Source: Ascidia mentula
Taxonomy: Eukaryota; Chordata; Ascidiacea; Phlebobranchia; Ascidiidae
DNA: 64,000 bases
Reading direction: 5' to 3'
NCBI GenBank assembly: GCA_947561715.1
Contig: OX387201.1
Coordinates: 13,344,001-13,408,000, forward strand
Shown here: piece by piece, positions 37,991 to 47,843 of the stretch
Layout: each line of letters opens with the position of its first letter
How positions within the stretch are numbered: position 1 is the stretch's first letter
The notes under the pieces: model-generated
Seen by the model: only the letters and a program-made list of their open reading frames with translations
Database searches by the model: none
Told to the model about the DNA's origin: nothing
Program-made: the position numbers and the translations under genes

Positions 37991-38052
37991 GTTTTGCTCA
38001 ATAAACAAGTGTTTGGAATAAAACGAGGAAATAAAGCAAGAACCTTCTCATG
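37989..38052 (+). repeat. Displaced fragment of SNRNP70 intron 11/exon 12
   Basis: ATGTTTTGCTCAATAAAC (37989-38006) matches SNRNP70 intron 11 at 35005-35022. The following ACGAGGAAATAAAGCAAGA block matches exon 12 at 35062-35099. An internal deletion joins them, and they sit exactly at the 5' edge of kinase pseudogene copy 3. This suggests a local duplication that took part of the neighbouring gene and has since decayed. Confidence 0.65.
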
Positions 38053-38574
38053 ACATCAAATTGTTTAGTCTGGTTTACCAGGCTTAATTTTCCTGTTGTC
38101 TAGCAGCTAAAGCAATTGACCTGAAACAAGTTCTTTCTGAATGCGCGAACAAAAGGCAGATCCATTACAAAATTACCGTTGAGTGAGAATTAAGTGGGAA
38201 TTGAATAGCTGTAAATAAAGCGACTGCCCTTTCTAAGCGAGTTTTCCAAACCTTGCTTAGCTTTCCAAAAGAACATGGACAACAGTTTTCCGAGTATTGC
38301 AATCAAACAAACCCAAAGGTAGGCAACAATCATGTGTTAGGTTATACTTCGATTCAGTAAGCAGTAGCATTCAATAGCGTGTCTGATTAGAATGAGTTGG
38401 AGATACAGTCGCTCTGGAGATAGACCTGGTGATTGGTTGATTGGTTAAAACTGGTCACGCATGATCGACACCAGGAAGTATCGTAAGTAGCGTTTCAGCA
38501 GCGATATATACAGCGAAATAATACGAGGAAAACGTGGAATATATATTTAAGTCAACAGTTACTTTGTACAGGAA
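38053..38574. other. Spacer before orphan signal-peptide exon
   Basis: About 520 bp without recognised content. TATATA strings occur near 38505 and 38540, just ahead of the frame at 38575. Confidence 0.4.
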
Positions 38575-38773
38575 ATGATTGTTCTCATTAACTTGTTAAC
38601 GTACACGTCAGTGCAAGCTGGTGTGCAAATCCCATTAAGATCAAGGGGATTCGTATTGTCCATTTTCCCAGAAAGTCGCTCATGGTCGTACAACGATGTA
38701 ACCGTGAATGCCGCTAACAACACTCATGTCCGCTGCACTTCAACACGTGATACATTCTTCATACAGATGTCAG
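38575..38773 (+). CDS. Possible first exon of a secreted protein (orphan)
   Basis: An ATG opens a 66-codon frame that begins with a plausible signal peptide, MIVLINLLTYTSVQAG. A short domain start follows (RGFVLSIFPESRSW ... VTVNAANNTHVRC) with two N-x-T sequons. It ends at a good donor (CAG/gtaata at 38773). No continuing plus-strand exon is seen before the kinase at 42465. The pattern loosely recalls the start of IgGFc-binding-type domains, but that is a guess. It could be a relic left by rearrangement of this duplicated region. Confidence 0.3.
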
Positions 38774-38901
38774 GTAATACACAAAAGTTATTAAACACTA
38801 CAGTCTAGCTGTGTACATACAATTTATAACAAAACGCTTTAAGGTGACCGTCGCTTTGTCGACTATATACAGTAGGCTACATAATAATATCAGACGTTTC
38901 A

Positions 38902-41700
38902 TTATAACAACCATCTGCTTGGATCTTGCTGTAGTATTTTTTGTTGTATTCTTCCAATGCTGTTTTCACAATAATCGATGTCACTTTTGGTTTGTTGTTT
39001 AGATGAATCAAGTGTCATTCGGAAAGCCGTTTTTGCGTTAAGATACAACACAACAGCATTATTATAGTCCAAAGTCATTTCGTACACGTAACCAAGTCTA
39101 TACAGCAACGTTCCGTAACTTCTATGTGTTTCCACTTTGTCCCCAAATTGCTTCCGCATTGCTTTTATTGCTGATATTAATGGAGCCTCTTGAGACTGTT
39201 GATCGTCAAGGGCAAAGAAAAGGTCGCAAATTGATATAAGACACTGGACTTCTGAAATGCACTGAATGTCCTTGCTTACCTTCGTCAAATTGGCTATTTT
39301 AAGCCGTAGTTTTTCCAGTAAAGGTATAATGTACTTTCGTATAAGACGTTGCTTTGAAAAAGTTGGAAACCAAACTTTGTCCAGAAATAAGTTCTTGCTG
39401 CTCTTTGCAAGTCCTTCGGCACAATATCCGATTTCTTTTAATTGGTCGTCTTTAATTAAATCTTTTGTGCTAAACTCTATCGCCAATTCGTAGAATAAAA
39501 TTGCTTCTACATGTTTCTTATATGTAGCTTCGTTGTGTTCCGCAAAGTTTCGTAATTCGGCTGGTGTAGTGACAAACTGCTCTTCTATACGCTGTATCAG
39601 TTTTTCTTTGGCTTCAGTTGCCTTTTCAAATGAGAAACTTTTTATACAATCGGTGTACGTTTGAATCAGTCTTTCCGTTTCTTTTGTATTCTCAAAGAAC
39701 TCTAAATACGCCAAAAATGACAAAATTTTATGTTTCTTTATATTTCAATAAGATATGTTTACCGATAAATTGTGGTCTCATTGCAAAGTTTTCAACAAAC
39801 ATTTGTTTTCCGGCCAAGTACAACAGTATCATCACAATTCCCAAACACAATAGCAAAAAGCTTTTCTTTATGCAGGAACCTGTGATGCAGCACAAACATG
39901 AAAGAGCATAAGATTAGTGAAAATGAGTACTTATCACTGCTGTCGCCACAAATATAAAAACATTCTTACCCGATTGTTTTTTTTCTTCGTTAGTTTTTTC
40001 TTCTTCGTTCTTATTGTTTAGTTCATCTTGTTTCAATTTCCGAGGGCCTCTGTAACGTGGCGCTGTTCCGGAAGTTCCTGTAATTAAAAAGCAATTAGAG
40101 AGGAAAAAGTTTGTAAAAGTTAAGTATACCAACAACTTCAAAACAGAGGAAGGGATTGTTTGCCTAGGGCTAACTGGTAACCTAGCAGGCACACAGATTT
40201 TTTTCTGTTGCAACTTGTTTCGTATTCTTTCGAAATGCTTACTGTTGTATTAGAGTTGCCTTACCGGTTTCTTTTGGCATTGCGTGATCATTGCCCTCTT
40301 CGGTAGAAGCTTCCAAGTGCACCGTTTCATTGTGAGGATCATTTCCATCAACTGCAAAAACATTTCTTTCAGTTTTAATTTTAATGACTAGGTATATGTA
40401 AACAAAGTCTTTTTCCGGTAAAAGTATGCGTGTACTTTGTAGACCAAAATTGCAACCTTGTGTTCCTCGCGGAATGTTGACAATTTCATTATCCGTTAGA
40501 TTTACATCGTCAAGGTTGTGAGATAGCATCAAATTTTGCTCCTTTTTTACGCCTTCAGTGAAAAATACTTAAAATTATTGCGCAATATATAGGTTTGAAC
40601 TTACTTTTACCTTCAAATCTTTCAGATTTTGTGTTAAAATGATGTAGGGGGGTCATTACATTTTGACTGTTTGGGCTGTGGATTGTTAAGTCAATCGTAT
40701 TCAAAGCATCAGTAACCTGTTGTCGGATTCTTTCTTCATTTTGTTTGCCCAGAAGTTGCATCAATTGATCTTTTATTTGAAGCATGTTTGGCCTGAGGGT
40801 AGGATTTTGATTCCAACAATCTTTCATAATTTCCTCTACTTTATCAAATGATATTTGGTCTGCAATTCTCAAACCTTCCGTTTGTCGATGAAGAACTTCA
40901 AGACATGGTCGGTCCCCTCGGCGTATGGTGCACAAAATGGACTCCAGATTGCCTAGTGGATAAGGCCCTGATCGAGCCATAATAACATAAACTACTATTC
41001 CGTACCCGTATGTGTCGTGTTCTTTTTTGGGGCCCATTGACATTGCTGCCAATCTTTCTGGAGGTGTATAAAACGGTGTAATTTCTTTCTTTTTCAAGAG
41101 GGTCGTTGCGGTTGATGTTGTAATTCCACTCAAATCTGCAAGTTCGGCACTTCCAAAGTCGCCAATCTTGCATCGTAATGCAATGGAAAGTAATATATTT
41201 TCTGGCTTTATATCCAAGTGAATTAAACGCTTATCTCTAAACGAATTGTGGATAAATGAAATGGCGTTTGCTGTGTCGGTAAGCATACGAATGCGTAAAG
41301 GAACTCCTAAAGGAATATCTGGATCTAGTGCGATTTGCTTTAGATTTCCAGCAGCACAATATTCCATGACAATTCCAAGTGCATATGGCCATTTAACAAA
41401 CCCATAAACACGTACTATATTCTCGTGATTAGCCTGTAGTAGATATCCAAGTTCTTTCTCGTATCTGAAAGGCAATTACCATGCATATACTTTTATTGTG
41501 TTTTGCGGATCAAAGCAATATAGGAATTACTTTTTCTTAATGAGCTTTTTGTCCATCAAGCCTCCAGTGACTCAAAGTATTTTGATAGCCAGTGTGTTGT
41601 AAACCCCGTGTTGCCCGACGTCAACATCTCCATAACTTCCTGAACCGACTTCACATGATGTTGTATCGCACAAAATGTCTTCAGCATCAAACTCACGTAG
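38902..41700 (-). CDS. RIPK-like kinase with membrane span and TPR-like tail (one in-frame stop; possible pseudogene)
   Basis: Exons: 41531-41700, 40611-41464, 40457-40552, 40265-40351, 39970-40077, 39763-39879, 38902-39701; a short first exon was not found. Kinase marks are GSGSYGDV, AIK, HLDIKPEN and GDFG, then TPFYTPPERL and CWNQNPTLRPNM. A linker of three small exons leads to a span, SFLLLCLGIVMILLYLAG. A 266-codon helical tail follows, with TPR-like features near its end (LGYVYEMTLDYNNAVVLYLN). The first listed exon is the same length as its partner at 42536-42705. It has TGA at 41574-41572 where the partner has lysine, two codons after the N-lobe lysine. All other exons stay open over more than 2 kb, so the stop is recent, allelic or an assembly error. 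Divergent partner at 42465-45393. Confidence 0.7.
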
Positions 41701-42464
41701 CTACAAAAACAGTGTACATATGGTCATGTTTCCAAATTCATTGTGCATTTCGCAAATAATTACCTGTCATCCTTTTGTATGACCCCGACCTTGTTTCAAA
41801 ACTACGTTTCAAACAAGTTTTTCTCACACACAGTACTTTGTAACGAAGTGCCCATTGATGTGTGAAGGACACGCCTGGACGACGTCAACGAACCTTTTTG
41901 AAAGTCGAAGTTTTTTGTCACATTTGGCTATAGCGAAGAAGAACAGGCAACGGACAACGCCATTCTCTATAAAATGAAGCGTTTCATCGCTGCAAAGCTG
42001 ATATTTGGTTTGAGGTAAAATATGTTGGTCAATAATCCCTATAGCGTTGTTGAGGTCATTGAATGAAATGCTCTTTGCTTTACGCACTTTCGAACATTTA
42101 AACAACACTATGCATAATAATTTTTTTGCCGTACATAACAGCTTTAGACTGAACGTTCCATTTCCAAATGATGCCACCAGACCTGAACAAGATTTTTTCT
42201 GTTTGCGAATCGCGTTTTTTTGGCGTGACGTCAAGTCTCGCATGATTGTTTTTGAAATAACACTCCACGTTGCGCATTTATTCAACCATGCTGAGGTACA
42301 ATAAGGGGAGAGCAGAGTTTCGTTGACATAAGGGCAAACAAAACAGCTTGAGAGCTCATATATGTGACAGCTCCTAACACATAGTATTGAAGGGTGAAAA
42401 CGGTTTGGGATGTTATGTTTTAAAATGGATTTGTAATTAATCCGTGCAAGAGTTTACCAACATT
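41701..42464. other. Shared upstream region of the two divergent kinases
   Basis: About 760 bp between head-to-head genes, presumably a bidirectional promoter. It contains a 153-codon minus-strand frame (41824-42285), rich in Lys and Cys and of no recognised family. Its possible donors do not fit the phase of the exon at 41700, so it is not called a gene. Confidence 0.45.
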
Positions 42465-45393
42465 ATGCAAAGCAAGAGCAAGGTAGTGTTGTATTTTGCT
42501 GTTTTTTGAAAAACTTGTTAAAGTTGCTGTTGCAGTTACACGAGTTTGATGCCGAAGATATTCATTGTGACCTCGAAAAGAGTGAAGTTGGTTCGGGAAG
42601 TTATGGAGATGTGGTAGTTGGACAACATGATGTTTTCAATACACTTGCCATTAAAATATTCAAAATATGTGGTGGAATTAAAGACAAAAAGCTCATCAAG
42701 AAAAGGTCAATTAGAATTTGTAGATTAATAATCTACTAATAAATACTAATAAATACCAAAAACAAATTCACTTCAGATTCAATAAAGAAATAGGATACTT
42801 ACAACAGGCCAGTCATGAGAACGTTGTTCGAGTTTACGGTCACGTAAAATGGCAACACGCAATTGGAATTGTTATGGAGTATTGCCCTGCTGGGAATTTA
42901 AGGCACTTCCTTCTAGATCCCGATATTCCAAAAGGAATATCCCTCTCAATAAGAATGTTGTCCGACATTGCCACGGCAATCGCATTTATTCACAACTTGT
43001 TCGAGGACCAACGTTTGATTCATTTGGACATTAAACCAGAAAATATTTTGCTTTCTCCGGATTTAAGATGCAAAATTAGTGATTTTGGCAGTGCCGAACT
43101 TGCAGCACTGAGTGGACTTACAAGTACATTGAATAGGGGAACACCACACGGAAGGCAAGCAGCAATCACCCCCTTTTACACACCACCTGAACGCCTAAGA
43201 AATATGTCAATACTACCAAAGAAGGAGCACGACACGTATGGTTATGGAATTGTGACATACGTTGTTTTGGCTCTTGCAGCTCCTTATCCAGCTGGCGATA
43301 TGGAAACAATTATATATTCGATAACACAAGGTGCAAGGCCGAACATGGCGGTGGTACAAGAGCGAGTCCAACATTTCGATGACCAGCATGACAAAGAGAC
43401 CGTTGAGAATGCTGTTGAAATTATGAAAAGATGCTGGGATCACAATCCAGACGAACGACCAAACATGATTGATGCCAGAAATCAAATAAAGGAGCTCTTG
43501 AGTCAACAACATTTGGCTGTAATTCGACATCAAGTTACCAATGCTTTAAGTTACATTAATGTAAACGATCATTGTCCCGGGACTAACAATCGACTTGTTC
43601 CTCTTCATAATTTCTCCACACACACCAGAAGCTTTATGGGTATGTATACCAATCTAAATTACCTAAGTTTCTTTACATTTTATATTTAAGAAGTTTAGCC
43701 AGTTGACTTTGAAGCTTCAGTAACTTCATTTTGTAAACTGTTTTGGCAATAAATTGGCTATAAAAGCTTCCTAAACAAATTTCACATTCATTATTGGCGA
43801 GAAAATGTTTTTTATTTAAAAGTTGTTTTTTAATTGCAAAAAACATATTTGTTTCTTAATATTGCATTATCACCAAGAAATGAATATGAATGTGAAATTT
43901 ATTTGTTTTCGAAAACCGCAGGCGGTGCGTATCCCCAACCGGTCAACAATGACATTCGTGTACCCCAAAATCCTTTCCAGGAAGGCGATTTGGTCACAAA
44001 TCCAGGTTTGTTCTCGTTTTAAATGTAGGTAGTTATAGGTATTATTACACGTACAGTCTTTTAACACAACACTTTTAACACTGGCTTTAAATGTTGCAAT
44101 TTTCCCAAACTTTTTAGGTACAGAAGGTATATCTTTACGTCGAAGAGTGCAAACACCTTCGCGGGATGCTCAACAAATAAATAATGATGCACGGCCCATC
44201 ACTGCTCATGCAACAAACTTCGGTATGTATCGCAGTATTTGCCCGTAGATTTGGGTCCAAATAAATTGTCTGCGGTTTTGGTTTCGCAGTTTTAAACATC
44301 TCGACGCAATACCTGAGTTTAGTATAATGTCTTTTCATACAAATAACAACTGTTAAAATGGAAACTAAAACCACAAAATGCAGGAACAACATATTGGATC
44401 GTTGCTATCGTGGTGATGATAATGATTTCGTTGGCAGCAATTTTTGTGATGTTTTATCCGACATCTATGGCGCCTCTTGAAACCAATGCCAAAAGCAAAA
44501 TTTTACCAGGTGATGTTTTTAAAATATTTGTTTATCAGAATGTGTTGAAAGTCGTTGTTGATTTCAAAACTTTTTTGACAGATTATACAGTTGTCTTTGG
44601 CGGCAACAAACAAGCAACACAGCTTGTCAAAGCACACGGAAACTCTCTGAGAACTTATAGGTTTGACCAGGCTACTTCAGTATACAGACAACTGTTGCGG
44701 TTATATATTGTTCCTTCTGGCGCTTCAGCACTTCATATAAAAGAAGTAGCAAAAAAGCATCATGAAGCAAAGTTGTATTTAGAAGCGATTTTATTTTATA
44801 AAATGACCGCTGGACTTCTTTTCAATATTCCTGTAGGCCGAAAATCAGCAGAGAACCTAGAATCCTGTGTTATCGCACTTAAAGAAGTTTCCATTGAATT
44901 GTTGGGGCATAAAGAAATAAGGCCTTTGGCTGGAAAAGTGGTGATTGTTAAAAATTATGTACAACCGTACATAACTGATGTCATACAAAAATTGGACAAG
45001 GTTAAAACTGTGGATAGAACTGTTTTAATGTATTTTATACTAAACAGCCAGCTAGCATTACAACAACTAGATTTACTGCTTACCAAACATAATCATGAGA
45101 GAGCATCTTTACAACTTGAAAGTGACGTCAATTTTTCTCATGAAAAGCTAAAAGACATGCCACATGAAGCACAGAAATCTGAACAGTACAGTGAAATGTT
45201 AAAAAAGCTTGGAATCCTATGCGAACAAAATGCCCGTCTTAAAGACGCCGAACAATATTACGCGCTAGCGGTGCAAGCAATTCAAAAGGTTGAAAACATT
45301 AACCAAGAGCGAAGAAAACAACTTCAACGAACTTACGAAACAAGCTTGCGACGAGTTCAGGAACAACAATCCAACTTTGTTACAGATAAATGA
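42465..45393 (+). CDS. RIPK-like Ser/Thr kinase with central membrane span and helical/TPR-like C-terminus (intact copy)
   Basis: Exons: 42465-42482, 42536-42705, 42777-43639, 43922-44005, 44118-44222, 44384-44509, 44582-45393 (2,178 nt, 725 aa). The last intron (72 nt) is inferred from the paralogue, since reading through it also stays open. Kinase residues are complete: GSGSYGDV at 25-32, AIK lysine K46, alphaC FNKEI glutamate E67, HLDIKPEN with D147, SDFG at 164-167. The HRD arginine is leucine, which suggests activation-loop phosphorylation is not needed. CWDHNPDERPNM ends the C-lobe. N- and C-lobe style (MEYCPAGNL, FNKEI) recalls RIPK/MLKL-group kinases. A span of about 21 residues (418-438) follows a proline/asparagine-rich linker. 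The tail (456-725) is helical and holds KDAEQYYALAVQAIQ, a TPR-like helix pair. No signal peptide, so the kinase is probably cytosolic. No death or RHIM domain is seen. Confidence 0.85.
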
Positions 45394-46005
45394 TAAACAC
45401 TGATGCATTATTCAAGTTGACTGGTGTTTGTGATCAAAAACCCTCAACAAAAGCAAAAAAGTTTTTTATTTCAGTTGTTAGTGTAGCAAAACAATGCTTT
45501 CTAGTACGTTTGTTTCCTTTGTTAATACCGGATTTACTTTTTAAGGGCATGTGTATGCATTGTGATGACTATTTTTATGAAAATGTAGAGCTTTTCACAT
45601 ATGTTTTGTGTCGTGTTGCGTTTGTCAAGTTAAAAAAATGCAATTGTTTGTAATTATGAATATTATAATGTTCATTACATTGTGTTGTACTTGTACATAT
45701 TATAATCAAAAACCTGCTTTTATAGTTTTCTTGCTTGTATAATTCTGTGGATTGCGGATTGTACGCCCTGTTTTTTGTTCGGGGACATCTGCGTGTTTAT
45801 AATTTATGATTGATTCTATAATTTAAAAAAAACTGCCATGGCCAATCCAAGTCCCGGACTATTGTAATTTCGGTTTAATTGATATTGCTTGTTTTTATTC
45901 CAGTTTATATTTTGCATCTGCTGGTTTCATTGTGTAGTTTAGCATTTGCTGGTAGTGAATAAAACCGGACCCACATCAGTTTTGTTTTAGTTTAAATCAG
46001 AAAAC

Positions 46006-46880
46006 CTTCCGGTTCCAGCGTACTTTTGTCACGCCCTGTCATTTGCTTCTTGCAAAGGACGCTATGGTTTTATGTGGTGCAAAAATTCGGCGTTCTTTTT
46101 CTGGTTGTGGAAACTGCGCATTGCCGATCAGTCAGAATACAAAAAACTCACAACTAGAAGCCTAAATTACGAGTAATGCAAAGTATCGTCGTAATCAAAG
46201 ACTCGATTAGGGCATTCCCCTTCTCTGCGTTTATTTGGAACATACACTTCCATCCATGTTGGCATTGTGGGACAGTAGAATAGATCTTGCAACTGATATG
46301 CCATTCGTTCGTGAGTCGCTTTCAGTCCTTTTATCCAGAAGACCTGTATTCTGTCAGGCTCGGATGACTTCCAGTTCGACAACTTGTTTGTCATTTCTCC
46401 TGGATCCAATTAGCCCGCTGTAGTGACTCTTTCTTTTCGCCCAGATGTACCTACAAAATTTAGTCGTCTCAGCTACGTTTGGTTCTGTGTCCTCGGAATC
46501 TTTGTTTTTTTTCTGAAACTGTTAGACCAGGTTGAAGCCGGAAACGAGTGTTCCCGCACGTTCGTGTTCCAGGAATTGCGATGTGTGTGTGTGCGCTTCT
46601 CCCTTATCGTTGCTGTTGCTTTTAAGACCCTCTATCGCATTGTAACTTTAAGTTTTTATATAACAGTAAGAAGGAACATTCTATTTCTATAACTACAGTA
46701 TATTTGTTGTTTTTTGTGGTTGTGATTCTCATATTTTCGTCGCGAAGTTATGCTTTGTGTCAGTATATTTTCAGTTTGAATTAGAATCCCTTCCAGTTCA
46801 GGCGTATTGTTTTCGCGCCCTGCTATTTGCGTCTCGCTTTTTTTGTGCGGTCGTTCTGGAGGAAATTTAGACCGCGTTTC
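46006..46880 (-). repeat. Duplicated LINE-like segment
   Basis: Two minus-strand stretches, ending near 46006 and near 46780, encode parallel strings (TGRDKSTLEPEGFL and AGRENNTPELEGIL). The surrounding DNA is also alike, so part of one non-LTR element is present twice in tandem. Confidence 0.45.
46167..46409 (-). mobile_element. Non-LTR retrotransposon (LINE) reverse-transcriptase fragment
   Basis: An 80-codon frame with NWKSSEPDRIQVFWIKGLK and YCPTMPTWMEV follows the consensus of the first reverse-transcriptase blocks of R2/R4-like LINEs (W-K-x-P-G-P-D-x-I ... F-W-x-K ... P-x-W-M). The canonical PGPD is SEPD, and both catalytic YADD and endonuclease parts are absent. A short dead remnant. 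Confidence 0.6.
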
Positions 46881-47843
46881 CAAGAGGTTGTGTATAATGC
46901 ATTTCAACTGCACTATTGCGTAGCCTGCGCACCGAAGATCAGACAGAAACTGTTCTGAATTGCTTACGAGCATCTCGAACTGCCAGATTTGGAACACTTG
47001 ATCCAATGTTTAAAATTAAAGTATGTTGCACTTCCTAACCATTTGATTTGGTCGTGTTGAATAAACCATTGCATTTTATTGAGACAAACGAGGTGTTTGA
47101 CTTTGCGGGAATTACTTTTTTAGTCTTGTCAATAAATTATATTTCTCTCATTACCAATATGCCTGTCAGGCTTTTTGAAAATGAAGTTGCAGGATTGAAA
47201 AGACAACTTGGCAACTAGCCAACAACTACCTGACAGTCGTTAAGCCAGCGTTATCAATGCAAGATTGTGTGTGGGTAATTAATCAAAAAGATCGCCAAAA
47301 CAAACTAATATTTTTGCAGACTCCCAACCCAGCATACAAAAAACAACAAATCTTCTTTATCGACGAATTATTATCTAAATTTCGAAGTTTGGACACAACC
47401 ATGGTCTCTCACATCTGTTTGCACATGTCCTTGTGTCTAGCTTAGGACAACTTAGATCATAGACAAATCGGGTTGCAACTCATTCATAAGTTTGGTTTTC
47501 AAAACTGGACCACTGCACACTGATTTCAAATATGTTTATTCATATTATATTGACTTAATTTAACCAACAACTTGAACATTATAATTGTTGTTTTATTGTT
47601 GTATGGTGATGAATCAACTGTAAGTTCAGCTTTGCAGAGCCGTCGAAATATCTAAAAATAAAGCTGTTACTTAGTGATACAAAATAGTTCATTGTTTTAA
47701 TGTTAAAATAATAATGCATTTGCAAAGAAGCTTGGTAAATATGATCTGACAGGCAACAGCAAGATTTTCTGATTCTAAACTCCTAATTGCGCATTCCTGT
47801 TCAAAAAATGGGCTCAGAAAATAACTTTGGATGTTGTAATTAC

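Larger units (their letters stand above)
45394..47843. other. Region between the kinase and the EGF-repeat gene
   Basis: About 2.4 kb. It holds a LINE fragment and a repeated LINE-like linker (46006-46880), plus the 3' end of the EGF-repeat gene. A possible terminal exon for that gene is 47579-47745 (acceptor at 47746, 54 codons then TAA), with TTTATT (minus AATAAA) at 47535 and 47592. Confidence 0.45.

Noticed and set aside
41572-41574. Selenocysteine reading of the kinase TGA
   Set aside because: The sister gene has lysine there, the site is not catalytic for selenium, and no SECIS-like element was recognised.
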